From Pichia kudriavzevii (lineage: Eukaryota; Ascomycota; Pichiomycetes; Pichiales; Pichiaceae), in NCBI RefSeq assembly GCF_003054445.1, contig NC_042506.1, positions 69,501 through 133,500 of the forward strand: a stretch of DNA of 64,000 bases, in the 5' to 3' direction. The notes beneath the pieces are model-generated. The model did not search any database and was not told the DNA's origin. It saw only the letters and a list, made by a program, of their open reading frames with translations. Positions 17,919-27,847 of this stretch are shown here, piece after piece. A program made the translations under genes and the position numbers. Each line of letters begins with the position of its first letter. Within the stretch, counting starts at the first letter, position 1.

Positions 17919-20900
17919 ATGACTTTCACTCACCATTCACGAAGTAGTGACTTGGAATCTCATGGATCTCATTATCAAATCCCAATAGAAAAACTCCAAT
18001 CCTTATTTGATCCTAAATCTATCCGGAATTTATTGAAAATAGGAGGTTTGAAAGCATTAACACTTGACTTAAATACAGATCTTCATTCAGGTTTATCACA
18101 AGATTATAATGAAAATGATATCAAACAACGGATCAATATCTATGGGAAAAATAAATTGCCAAATAAATCCCAGAAATCGCTATTGTCTTTATGTTGGGAA
18201 GCTTTACATGATCAAGTTTTAATTATTCTTTCAATTTCGGCAATTATTTCCTTTGTACTTGGCTTATATTTGGCATATTTTGAGCCCCCGGAATATGATG
18301 AAGATGGTAACCCTTTACCAAATTTAGAATGGGTTGATGGTTGTGCCATTATACTGGCTGTGATTATCGTAGTTTTAGTTGGTGCCATCAATGACTTTAA
18401 TAAAGAAAAACAATTTATGAAATTAAACAATAAAAAGGATGATAGGAAAATAATTGTTTATCGCTCCAATGTTAAAACTTATATATCAATTTATGATTTG
18501 TTGGTTGGTGATTTACTCTATGTTGAAACAGGTGATATCATACCGGCAGATGCAATCCTGATTTCTGGAGAATGTTCTTGTGATGAATCTTCATTAACAG
18601 GAGAATCTAGAACTATTGATAAAAAACCAATAGATCAAGCACTATCTTATTTTAATGATGAAATTAAATCAATAAAATCTCAATCCTTTGCTTCTACAAT
18701 TTCTACAAGCTCTTCTTCGAGATTCGATGTGGGGGATTCGGATGTATTGGATCCTTTCCTTGTATCTGGATCCAAACTATTATCAGGAAATGGTAAAGCC
18801 CTGGTCATTTGTATTGGTGAACATTCCGTAAATGGTAAAATGATGATGTCTCTATTCCATGGGAATGAAGATGAAGAAGATGCAGAGGAAACCCCCCTAC
18901 AGGTTAGGTTGGACCATTTGGCAAATAACATCTCAAAATATGGATTTTTAGCTGCTATTGGGTTATTTCTTGGGCTGTTTTTGAAGTTCTTGTATCAATT
19001 GTCAACAGTGTTGGCTCATCTATCTTTATTACAGAAGTTTTCCAAATTTATCAATATCGTTATTACAGCTATAACTGTCGTTGTTGTTGCTATTCCAGAA
19101 GGTTTACCATTAGCAGTTACTCTCGCATTAGCGTTTGCTACAACCAGAATGATGGAAGATGGTAATCTAGTTCGGGTATTGAAAAGTTGTGAAACTATGG
19201 GCGGTGCAACTTGTATCTGTTCCGATAAGACAGGTACTTTAACCATCAACAAAATGACAATTGTTGAAGGGTTGATTGGGGACGATTATTTCATTGATAA
19301 TGGAAAAAAATCTACAATAGATAACAGCAACCATAGTCATTCCTCCATCGAAATTTTACAACATTGTAACGACAAACTAATTGATGTGTTGTTGAAGAAT
19401 ATATTTCTTAACTCTACAGCTTTTGAAAATATCGAACCGCAAAGAAGGACAACTACAAATAGTGAATTGAATAAACCTAAAAGTTCAGTTTTGGATTCAT
19501 TGAAAACTCTATTCAAGTCTGAGAGATACAATCATATTCTTCCTTTATCATCAGATTCGTCAAATTCGAATAGCAATGCAACTATTACTGAAAAGCCAGA
19601 TGAATTTGTTGGTTCAAAAACTGAATGTGCTTTATTGGAGTTTGTTAAATATAAGGTTTCGCAAGTCGATCCACGAATCCCTACCGTTTCTAAATACAGA
19701 GATGATTTCGAATCTAATATTGTGAAAACTGTTCCTTTTGAGTCTTCCCTAAAATGGTCTGGAGTGGTTTACCATGACACTAGCAAGAACAATTATACTT
19801 TTTTGATCAAAGGTGCAGCTGAAATCGTATTGGATTATTGTGATTATATCACTGGTATGGATGGCCATATCCAAAAGTTTAGTAAAAATGAGAAGGAAAA
19901 TATTGGTGAGAAAAGACAAGATATGGCTAAAAATGCATTACGGGCAGTTTCACTTGCTCATTATACTTTCAAAGAGTCTGAAATATCTAAAATAGACTGG
20001 AGTAAAATTAGTGCTGATGATTTGGTTCAATATCCGTTAGTGCTAGACCTAATAGTTGGAATTCAAGATCCTTTACGTCCAGGCGTGAGGGAAGCCATTG
20101 AACAGTGCCATAGGGCTGGTGTTGATGTAAGGATGGTCACTGGTGACAACGTATTGACAGCCAGGGCAATATCAAAAGGTTGTGGTATTTTAGATGATGA
20201 TACTTTTGATGATCCCAGCTATTTCATGGAAGGTCCGAAGTTTAGAAGTTTGAGCGATAGTGAAAGGCTAAGAATCATTCCGAATTTGCATGTTTTAGCT
20301 AGATCAAGCCCTGAAGACAAAAGAATTCTTGTCCAGACTCTAAAGAAATTAGGGGAAGTTGTTGCAGTTACTGGTGATGGTACCAATGATGCGCCTGCAC
20401 TAAAATTGGCTGACGTTGGATTTTCAATGGGAATATCAGGTACTGAAGTTGCAAGGGAGGCGAGCGATATTGTCTTGATGTCAGATGATTTCCCATCAAT
20501 TGTGAATGCAATTAAATGGGGGAGAACTGTTGCTGCGTCTATCAGGAAATTTGTTCAATTCCAATTAACTGTCAATTTTACTGCGGTAACCTTGACAATC
20601 GTTTCTGCAGTTGCCAGTGACGACGATACCAGTGTTCTTACTGCGGTTCAGCTTTTATGGGTGAATCTAATCATGGATACCTTAGCTGCTTTAGCTTTAG
20701 CTACTGATAAACCAGATGATGATATCTTAGATTCGAAACCAGAAGGGCGTTCGAAATTAATGATTTCTCCAAACATGTGGAAAATGATTCTAGGCATGTC
20801 AATTTTCCAGTTAGGTATAACCACAACTTTAAATTTCAAAGGTTCTCAAATCTTTTATGGGCTACCTTATGATGAAGTTAACACCCATGATAAATTTTCT

Positions 20901-21692
20901 CTAAAGGCAATGACATTTAACACGTTTGTCTGGATGCAGGTGTTTACATTATTTGTCTCTAGGATTTTGAATGAGCCATTGTGTTTGAATCCAAGTTCAA
21001 CTTTAAGGGAGAGGTTGTGTTACCAGAATATAGGGTTTTTCAGAAATATAACCAGGAACTATTGGTTTATTAGTATTGTATCTACTATTTCGGTTTCCCA
21101 GGTTATAATTATGTTTTATGGGGGCCGTGTTTTCTCAATTGCACCCCAAACTTTTGGTATGTGGGCCACTGCTTTAGGAAGTGGTTTTTCAATGATCTTC
21201 TTTGGTGGTCTATTACGTTTAGTTCCCGATTATTGGCTTACAGATTATCTACCAATCGATGGTTTATGTCGTGTAATCTATGGTCTTGAATGGTTTATAT
21301 TTGGTTGTGGATATTTCCAATCCCCTGAACATAGGGAAGATTATGAAAGTTTTTTTGATTCTAGCGATAATATTATACAAGATGGAGATAACCTTGTTGC
21401 AAGCCAACACTCATCCGATATTTCTAGAGGCACCAGCTCTCCTACATTTGTGTCCAGTGGAAGCCCAAGCCCCATGCTGGAGCCATCACATTCTGGCGAG
21501 ACTCATAAAATGAACAAACTAAAGTCTTTATTGATAAGGAGTAACAATACAAGTGCTTCAAGCTTGACAAAAGAGCCAAATGAAAGATCTTCTTCATTTA
21601 CAAGAACTCGTTCACCTTCACAAACTAATTTATTTGATAGTGTTTCTGTACAGCCAAACTATACAGATATCGATGTTAGCGCATCCAAATGA
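17919..21692 (+). CDS. PMC1: Vacuolar P-type Ca2+ ATPase Pmc1 (PMCA type)
   Basis: The 1257-residue P2B-type ATPase has the expected order. After an N-terminal helix region come TM1-2, an actuator domain with SLTGES (about 227), and TM4 with the ion-binding VAIPEGLPLAV (about 390). The phosphorylation site is SDKTGTLT (about 434), the nucleotide-binding domain has KGAAE, the hinge is TGDGTNDAPALK (about 818), and TM5-10 follow. A Ser-rich hydrophilic tail of about 100 residues ends the protein; S. cerevisiae Pmc1 (1173) is shorter. Pmc1 pumps cytosolic Ca into the vacuole and is induced by calcineurin-Crz1. Insertions rich in Ser/Asn near 485-560 look like disordered loops. The start ATG begins a hydrophilic tail as in the family. 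COG7 and RPN14 follow as in S. cerevisiae. Confidence 0.95.
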   Translation: MTFTHHSRSSDLESHGSHYQIPIEKLQSLFDPKSIRNLLKIGGLKALTLDLNTDLHSGLSQDYNENDIKQRINIYGKNKLPNKSQKSLLSLCWEALHDQVLIILSISAIISFVLGLYLAYFEPPEYDEDGNPLPNLEWVDGCAIILAVIIVVLVGAINDFNKEKQFMKLNNKKDDRKIIVYRSNVKTYISIYDLLVGDLLYVETGDIIPADAILISGECSCDESSLTGESRTIDKKPIDQALSYFNDEIKSIKSQSFASTISTSSSSRFDVGDSDVLDPFLVSGSKLLSGNGKALVICIGEHSVNGKMMMSLFHGNEDEEDAEETPLQVRLDHLANNISKYGFLAAIGLFLGLFLKFLYQLSTVLAHLSLLQKFSKFINIVITAITVVVVAIPEGLPLAVTLALAFATTRMMEDGNLVRVLKSCETMGGATCICSDKTGTLTINKMTIVEGLIGDDYFIDNGKKSTIDNSNHSHSSIEILQHCNDKLIDVLLKNIFLNSTAFENIEPQRRTTTNSELNKPKSSVLDSLKTLFKSERYNHILPLSSDSSNSNSNATITEKPDEFVGSKTECALLEFVKYKVSQVDPRIPTVSKYRDDFESNIVKTVPFESSLKWSGVVYHDTSKNNYTFLIKGAAEIVLDYCDYITGMDGHIQKFSKNEKENIGEKRQDMAKNALRAVSLAHYTFKESEISKIDWSKISADDLVQYPLVLDLIVGIQDPLRPGVREAIEQCHRAGVDVRMVTGDNVLTARAISKGCGILDDDTFDDPSYFMEGPKFRSLSDSERLRIIPNLHVLARSSPEDKRILVQTLKKLGEVVAVTGDGTNDAPALKLADVGFSMGISGTEVAREASDIVLMSDDFPSIVNAIKWGRTVAASIRKFVQFQLTVNFTAVTLTIVSAVASDDDTSVLTAVQLLWVNLIMDTLAALALATDKPDDDILDSKPEGRSKLMISPNMWKMILGMSIFQLGITTTLNFKGSQIFYGLPYDEVNTHDKFSLKAMTFNTFVWMQVFTLFVSRILNEPLCLNPSSTLRERLCYQNIGFFRNITRNYWFISIVSTISVSQVIIMFYGGRVFSIAPQTFGMWATALGSGFSMIFFGGLLRLVPDYWLTDYLPIDGLCRVIYGLEWFIFGCGYFQSPEHREDYESFFDSSDNIIQDGDNLVASQHSSDISRGTSSPTFVSSGSPSPMLEPSHSGETHKMNKLKSLLIRSNNTSASSLTKEPNERSSSFTRTRSPSQTNLFDSVSVQPNYTDIDVSASK

Positions 21693-21945
21693 TGAATGCC
21701 GTAGATTCAAATATTAAGGATAGCGGTAGTGACAAAAGGATCAAAAAAAAAAAAGAAAACTTAAGGATTATTGATTAAGTGACTATCAAATATCATATAT
21801 AAAAGTGATGTGATGTGCAATCTTACCTGCTTTTTTGTTTGTGTCTTTGTTCTAGCCTGGACTTTACTGTGTCAATATGTACCTTTTATAACTTGTATTT
21901 CAATTTAATCCGATTTCATGTGCACCCGGAGGAAGAAAAAGCCAA

Positions 21946-22866
21946 TTATTCTCTTGATGCTTCGAATACATTCATATAGTTTGACTTTTGAAGCTTCAGA
22001 AAATCGACAAAGGACGAATAAGGCACTTGGAAATGTACAAATGATTTGAAAAGTGGCTGCATATCAATCATACTATCTATGATTTTCACTAATTTGTCAT
22101 TCTTAGTCACTTTGGAGCTTATTTTTATTGATTGCATCTCTTTCTCAATTTGTTCTTGAATTGACTGCTTAATAATATTTAGAGAATTGCCAAACTCTGC
22201 TATTGTGATTTTGTTATTTAGTTTATCTTTAACATTGTTTAAATCTTGAGAATTTACAGCATCTGAACTAGCAACTAAGGATTTTAACAATTCAAAAGCT
22301 GCATCCACATTTTTGATTCTTTCTTGGATTTCTGTCAGTTCTTTTAGCTTACTCACAGGTAGATTATCAATCTCTGGATTTATTGAATTTATACTCTCTT
22401 TGGTAACTTGTAGATCTTCAAGTAAAGAATACATGGATGTTTTAAGGGTTGACAATTGATATTGCAACCTAGTTACCGAATGGGGGTCGTCATTATCGAC
22501 AAAGTCATTAGAATTTATGTTGCCGGTATTACTATATGATACAACTTCAATTGAAGATTTTAGCAGCTTTGAATAAGTTCGATCAAATTGGTTCGATAAC
22601 TCATTTGTGTATTCATTATATCTAAAGCTTAAAGAATTTAGCCTCTGGTTAAGAACTTTCAGAGATAATGAGGAATTCAAACTATTAGACGTACCGCTAA
22701 TTGTTGCAGAGTTTGTGCTTGAATTTGTATTTGCATTTAATGATGTTGCAACCAATGCATTAACATAATCAACAGGCACAAAATCCTCCTCAAAAAATTG
22801 CGATAGTACCTTTGCCTCTAGTGGCAAGCCTAAATCAATTGATGAAACAGTATTGCTATGACTCAT
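21946..22866 (-). CDS. COG7: Conserved oligomeric Golgi complex subunit 7
   Basis: The 306-residue protein is close in length to S. cerevisiae Cog7 (279). Near its N-terminus is FFEEDFVPVDYVNALV (about 25-40), the acidic-aromatic FxxDxFDPxxYxNA pattern of fungal Cog7. The rest is mostly helical with coiled-coil potential. Cog7 belongs to lobe B of the COG tether, which holds retrograde vesicles at the Golgi. The ATG at 22866 is chosen because it starts just before that motif; the open frame extends to 23205 but would run through the RPN14 start region. Context decides the call: PMC1, COG7 and RPN14 are consecutive in S. cerevisiae (YGL006W, YGL005C, YGL004C). Confidence 0.8.
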   Translation of the reverse strand: MSHSNTVSSIDLGLPLEAKVLSQFFEEDFVPVDYVNALVATSLNANTNSSTNSATISGTSNSLNSSLSLKVLNQRLNSLSFRYNEYTNELSNQFDRTYSKLLKSSIEVVSYSNTGNINSNDFVDNDDPHSVTRLQYQLSTLKTSMYSLLEDLQVTKESINSINPEIDNLPVSKLKELTEIQERIKNVDAAFELLKSLVASSDAVNSQDLNNVKDKLNNKITIAEFGNSLNIIKQSIQEQIEKEMQSIKISSKVTKNDKLVKIIDSMIDMQPLFKSFVHFQVPYSSFVDFLKLQKSNYMNVFEASRE

Positions 22867-23071
22867 CAATACCTGCTTATTAGGGAACCGTGTTAGAAGT
22901 GGAAACAAAAGGTTAATTGTATTCGAGATTATGGTAAGTTTCATGAGAGTACACTGAGGAAAAAAAACATGTACTCTGTGGGACCTAGGTATTGTTATGC
23001 TGATCATACTACTACAGAGTATCTTTTTTTCCCACTCTTTTTTTTCACCTGAAGTAACACCCATTTCTGAA

Positions 23072-24280
23072 ATGTACACCATTCCGCAAGTTGAAATACA
23101 GTCGGATGCATTACAAGTATTGATTGATGAGAGAGAACATCCCAATGATGAGAGTATATGGCTTAGGTATAATGATGAATTGTTCGACTTGAAAGCAACC
23201 GGCAAATCATTTGTTAATACAAAGTCGAATATATTGATTACACAATCTTCTAATAAATCTACTAGCTTTCAAATGATGAGATTTAATGATAAATTTAGCC
23301 TTGTTTTCCCAAACAATTATCATGGTTTGAAAATCACTGAAAATTACAATTTCACATCAATTGCTACATGCAATGATAATATTTTAATAGGCACAGATGA
23401 TGGATCTGTGATTAAGTTGCCAATTCCCATATCGATTCATCCTTTGTTTCCGATCATATCGCAGAATATACATTTTGCAGATATCATTAAAATCCTAAGA
23501 TTTCCAAGTAACAAAGTGTTTTTAACAGTTGGCTTAGATCTGCAAATCAAACTGTGGTCAAATGAGAATAAAGACTCGGTTTTGAAGACTCCTGTACGGA
23601 TATTGAAGAATGAACATTGTAGACGGATTACTGATGTTGGTATGATTGGTAGGGGAAGGAATATAGTAAGTTGCGGATTAGACGGCAAGATAATTATCTG
23701 GGAAATGAGTAGTGCATTGTCTGTTTGGAAGGCTAGTAGAATAAAGGATTTGAATGACGGATGTACAAGCCTAGATATCATTCAAAGCGAGAACTATGTA
23801 CAGTCAAACAAATCCAATTGTTTCTTTGATTGTGAAGGCAAATTTATCATAGTTGGGCACCAAAGTGGGTTTGTGACTATTTGGGATTGTAGTGCAAGGT
23901 TGTTTATGTTTGAACATAAAGTTAGCAATTTTGCAATATCTGATATCAAATGTGTTGATCAGGGACGAATAATAATAGGTTTAAATAATGGTCATGTTTT
24001 ACTATACCAGATCGACTTAAAAGTGAGAACACTTGAATTGATATGGGACACACATGTTGAAGTGTCTGATAACCTTATTGTCGATATTATTCACACGGAG
24101 GTTTACAAGGGCTCTGTGATCGTATTGAGTGATAATAAATTGGTAAGATTAAATTTGAAAGATGGTAAATTAAGCGATGTCTATGTTGGAATTGACGAAA
24201 AGATCTTTCACTTTACAATTTTGAATGGCACTTTGATCGTAGTTGGTAAAAGAAATCTTATTGTGTCTATTAATTTATAA
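23072..24280 (+). CDS. RPN14: Rpn14 (PAAF1), 19S proteasome base assembly chaperone
   Basis: The 402-residue WD40 protein (S. cerevisiae Rpn14 is 417) has a variable N-terminus and then repeats. RRITDVGMIGRGRNIVSCGL (about 185-205) and FIIVGHQSGFVTIWD (about 265-280) are close to the matching Rpn14 stretches. Rpn14 binds Rpt6 and helps assemble the base of the regulatory particle. The ATG at 23072 is preferred; an upstream frame start at 22997 adds only a hydrophobic, poorly conserved stretch. It is divergent from COG7 with a 205-bp shared promoter, whereas in S. cerevisiae the two genes run in the same direction. Confidence 0.87.
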   Translation: MYTIPQVEIQSDALQVLIDEREHPNDESIWLRYNDELFDLKATGKSFVNTKSNILITQSSNKSTSFQMMRFNDKFSLVFPNNYHGLKITENYNFTSIATCNDNILIGTDDGSVIKLPIPISIHPLFPIISQNIHFADIIKILRFPSNKVFLTVGLDLQIKLWSNENKDSVLKTPVRILKNEHCRRITDVGMIGRGRNIVSCGLDGKIIIWEMSSALSVWKASRIKDLNDGCTSLDIIQSENYVQSNKSNCFFDCEGKFIIVGHQSGFVTIWDCSARLFMFEHKVSNFAISDIKCVDQGRIIIGLNNGHVLLYQIDLKVRTLELIWDTHVEVSDNLIVDIIHTEVYKGSVIVLSDNKLVRLNLKDGKLSDVYVGIDEKIFHFTILNGTLIVVGKRNLIVSINL

Positions 24281-24443
24281 ATTAATGAAGGAAACTGTAT
24301 TTAGTTTTCTAGTTTACAAAAGTCTATTAAGAAAGATTTATATATTATATGATACATGTTTACAGTAGTGAGTTTTCTTTTATCTGTTTTTCATGGTCTA
24401 TCTTCCTGCAGGGAATCTATAACCGTAATTGATATCAAAGGTT

Positions 24444-24999
24444 TCAGTTATTTTGCTGGATATTTAATGGTGGCAAAGATAACGCATTGATTGAAGGTAA
24501 AGAAGTACTCTGATTGACGGAAGATGCATTCGAGGTACCTTGTTCATCAACTCTAGAGAACGAGTGATCTTGGCTGTCTGCATTTTTTGTTTCAGATTCA
24601 TTCACCAAGGGAGTAGCGTTTCTACTAGGATGGTTTTGTTCGGTGAATAGAGAAGATGCAGTTGTACTCGATGAAGTAGGGTTGTTATTTTGTTGGTTTT
24701 GAGAGGGATTTTGATTGTCATGGTGACTTTGGCTCGGATGGTCTGGCTCGGAAGCCTGGTAAGGTAGATGCTGATGTTGTTGCATCACACGTAAATTATT
24801 TGAGCTAGCTAAACTGTTGTTATAACTTGAAGGTGAAGTAGAGTTTGGTGTTTGTAAAGCTAATGGTGATTGACGTCCATCGCCCATCTGAGGGCGCTGG
24901 AAAGTGCCTATATTGTTAAATAAAAAAGGCTTCAAGTCATCAGCCTTTATTGATGATTGTTGTTGTTGCTGCTGCTGCTGTTGTTGTTGTTGCGGGTGT

Positions 25000-25031
<32 letters not shown>

Positions 25032-26411
25032 ACTATAAGAAGTGAAAGCTGAATTGTAATAAGGGTTAGATGCATGAAGCGGGGTTGATGAAGTTGAGTT
25101 AGGAGTAGGCGTTCTCATTTGCTGAATTTGTTGAGCATACTTTTGATAATTTGATAAATTCATGTCATTGAAAATATGGTTCTGAAGTGTGGTGTTTGCA
25201 AATTCATTTAGCTGCATTGGTTGCTGTTGCTGCTGTAATTGGTGTTGTTGCTGTTGCATCGTCAAAGGAGAGGTAGACATAACCTTCATTTGTTTGGCCT
25301 GTTGTGACAATTTTTGCTTGTACTGTTTCTCCAAACGTTTCTGTTCCTTTTCGATTCTCCGAGCAGCCGCCTTCTCTGCCATCTGTAATTTCAGTTTTTG
25401 TTTATATAGACAAAAATCACATTTCTTTTTGCTTTTTCTTTTGGGAGTATATTTATAACCAGGATACTTCTCAGCATGTAATCTTTTCTCCTCTTCAGCT
25501 AAATTGTTCCAATATTGCTTCTCTTCATCACTCAATGCTCTCCACTTTTCACCCAACTCTTTAGAAACTTCAGGATTGGATTTCAGTTGATTTCCTTCCT
25601 CGATCAAGGCCTGGTGGTGTTTTTGCCTAAATAAAATGAAGGCATTTCTAGGTCTAGGGATTCTCTTTGCCTGGTTTTGTTTACAGGTGCACTTAGTTGG
25701 GATGTTCTGTGGAGGTTCTAGAGTTTGTGTTTGTTGGGAAAAGTCTTGTTGTACATGAAGATGGTCATTAAATTGGATAGGTTGTACCTGTTGAGGGAAC
25801 TGATATTGTTGGTGAAGCTGAAACATTTGTTGTTGATTATTCTGTTGAAGATTTTGCTGCTGCTGCTGCTGTTGTTGGTGCTGCTGTTGTTGTTGCTGAT
25901 GATGATACGCCAAGGGAACTTGTTGTAGAAGTGGATTTGGGGACTGTCTGAAGCCATTAGGCTGTAAGTTATGGTAGAAGTTATTAATCAAGGGAGATTG
26001 TTGTCTCTGTCTCAATAAGTCATTATTTGAAAGATCCAAATTTTCCTGATTTAGAAATGACTGATGAGAGGAGTCGTTAGAATTAGGCCTCATAAGATTC
26101 AAGTTTTGGTATAATCCCGGTAAATGTTGAGAGGAATTTGACTGACTCAACTGATTCGAGAAGTCATTCATTGATTTCAGAACGTTTGATTCAGACATTG
26201 CAGGGTTACTAGCTGCTGGGTAAAACAGAGATGGTTGAACCTGCTGAGTTTGATGATTCTGAGGAACCTGTTGGATGGGGGACTGGATTTTCGAATGTAA
26301 ATCCAGATTGGAGAGAGTATCTTGATTCATGTTAAGGTTTGAAGGTGACTGTTTAGGAGAGATGATTTTCGCCAGAGGGGGCAAAGAAGTCTTATAGTCA
26401 GGACCAGTCAT
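24444..26411 (-). CDS. ROX1: HMG-box transcription factor of the ROX1 type
   Basis: The 655-residue protein has a sequence-specific HMG box at about 245-315: KRIPRPRNAFILFRQKHHQA, then SKELGEKWRALSDEEKQYW and AEKYPGYKYTPKRKSKKK. This is the IPRP-NAFILFRQ form of the hypoxic repressor Rox1 and Candida Rfg1. Cysteines flank the box (KCTCKQ before, KKCDFC after), which is not seen in S. cerevisiae Rox1. Two long polyglutamine tracts (about 170-190 and 465-490) and Gln/Asn-rich arms resemble Tup1-Ssn6-recruiting repressors. The first in-frame ATG is at 26411 (MTGPDYK). Orthology to ROX1 or RFG1 is likely but not certain, so targets (hypoxia, filamentation) are inferred. Confidence 0.75.
24955..25031. 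repeat. CAG/CAA (polyglutamine) microsatellite in the HMG-box gene
   Basis: On the minus strand, CAG and CAA codons mix and encode about 24 glutamines broken by one His-Pro pair. Codon mixing suggests slow slippage. The length may vary between strains. Confidence 0.9.
25854..25900. repeat. Second CAG/CAA tract in the HMG-box gene
   Basis: This tract encodes a His-interrupted polyglutamine run N-terminal to the HMG box. Like the first tract it mixes CAG and CAA. Confidence 0.85.
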
Positions 26412-26699
26412 GAATGGATGGGTTAGCACGAGATAATGATGTTCAACTAACGACTTAGAAGAGAGATTGAGGTAGATGGAGCCAAGGAACGGGAATAATA
26501 GAAACGAAGGTGGTGGATGGATACAAAGTCAGAATCAAACAGATGCAAAGGAAAATAAAATAGGACAAAGAGAGATGTGTTTGGAAACAATATAAAAGTT
26601 TTTCCAGACACTAAGAAAACAGTAAGGAAATAAAATGGAGAGACGTTTTACTTCCATTAGTGTAAAAAAAAAAAAAAACCCCAAAGAAAACCCACAAGG

Positions 26700-26769
26700 A
26701 CTAAAAAGTGGAAACTAAAAATTGGAAACAAGACATTGGAAGCTAAAAAGTGGAAACTAAAAAGTGAAG
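26700..26769. repeat. Five tandem 14-bp units upstream of the HMG-box gene
   Basis: Units start at 26700, 26714, 26728, 26742 and 26756, each exactly 14 bp, with consensus ACTAAAAAGTGGAA. The third is the most diverged (ACAAGACATTGGAA). A partial sixth copy begins at 26770. The array starts about 290 bp upstream of the HMG-box gene ATG. Confidence 0.9.
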
Positions 26770-27110
26770 ACTAGTAGCAAAAAGAAAAACTTTATTTCCT
26801 CCTAGTGGACATTACCGACGTTTAAAGTGGCTGCAAAAAAAAAAAAGAAACGACTTGCGAGAAAGAAAAAAAATTTTCTCTCCTGTTATTTTTATTTTTT
26901 ACTTTTTTTTTCTCTTTTCTTTTTTTCATTGGACGGCGTTAACGGATGTGCTTTTAATGGTTTTTCCCACCGAGTTTCAATGCGCCACAGTCACGTGTTA
27001 ATGCATTTGCCACCACGACGCGCTCGGGCTGTGTGATCGGCGCCGCGTGTTGATGTTTTCCCCAATGGGGCAGGCACGCGCCCACAGCCAGTCACAGCTT
27101 GCCGCGAAGC

Positions 27111-27124
27111 GTCCTAAAAAGGAC
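27111..27124. promoter_or_regulatory. Palindromic CArG-box (MADS-type) site
   Basis: GTCCTAAAAAGGAC has 5-bp inverted arms around AAAA and contains CCTAAAAAGG, which fits the CC(A/T)6GG CArG box bound by MADS-box factors. It sits in the GC-rich core between the HMG-box gene and the wall-protein gene. Which MADS factor, if any, binds is unknown. Confidence 0.4.
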
Positions 27125-27847
27125 AGCAACGGTTCTTAAAACAATCGGAATTGATCAACATCAACAATAGCAATATTAGTAGTGGTGGTAGCAGTGTTAG
27201 TGGTAGTAGTGCGTTACAATCTAGTATTTTCTCCCGCTCGCCATTGAGTTTGCAGAAGGCTAGCGCAGATCATGTGTCCACCGGGTTTACCATTGAGTGA
27301 GCACTTGGTGGAAATGGCAGATCCCCAAATCTCCACCCGACACCCTGTTTGTTTACATCTCCAACTACCTTTTCCTCTTTTCTTGGTCTTTTGTACTTTG
27401 TGTTGTCCCTTCAGTTTTATTTTTTTTTTTCGTTTCCTTACACACAACAACATCTAGCTTTATCAGATCACTCAATCGAACACTTAGTCAAGCAATAATA
27501 ACAAGCTCTCCTTTAACGAGTCCTCGCATTCTATAAAAAGAAAACAGATCAATCTAAAATAAAATAAAATAATTCAAAACAAAACATATTCTTTTAATCT
27601 AGATACTTTTGGAACCAATAAACTCACCTTAGTCATTCCTTTAAAACACTCGAAAACTTTGTTGATTCCTACTTATATTTAGCTTAATCAGAATATTACC
27701 ACTTAATTGATCAATACAGTTAATTCCATCAAATAAACTCTAAAAAACAACAGATAATAGTTCTTAACCTTAAAGACAAAAAGAAAAAAAAAGACAATTC
27801 TTTTATCTCTCTTTTGTTTTCATACGTCAATCTTTAATCCCTCCAAA

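Larger units (their letters stand above)
26412..27847. promoter_or_regulatory. Divergent 1.4-kb promoter of the HMG-box gene and the GPI wall-protein gene
   Basis: The spacer has a complex make-up: a 14-bp tandem repeat (26700-26769), poly(A) and poly(T) runs at 26664-26678 and 26830-26930, a GC-rich core (26935-27125), and AT-rich DNA next to the wall-protein gene. The core contains TCACGTG near 26990, CCCCAATGGGG near 27060 and a CArG box (27113-27122). AACAAT, the reverse of the ATTGTT core bound by Rox1, occurs near 26585 and 27138, so autorepression is possible. No coding region was seen. Confidence 0.5.

Noticed and set aside
22867-23205. N-terminal extension of COG7
   Set aside because: The frame stays open upstream, but it would overlap the RPN14 coding start and lacks COG7-like sequence; the ATG at 22866 sits just before the conserved acidic-aromatic motif.
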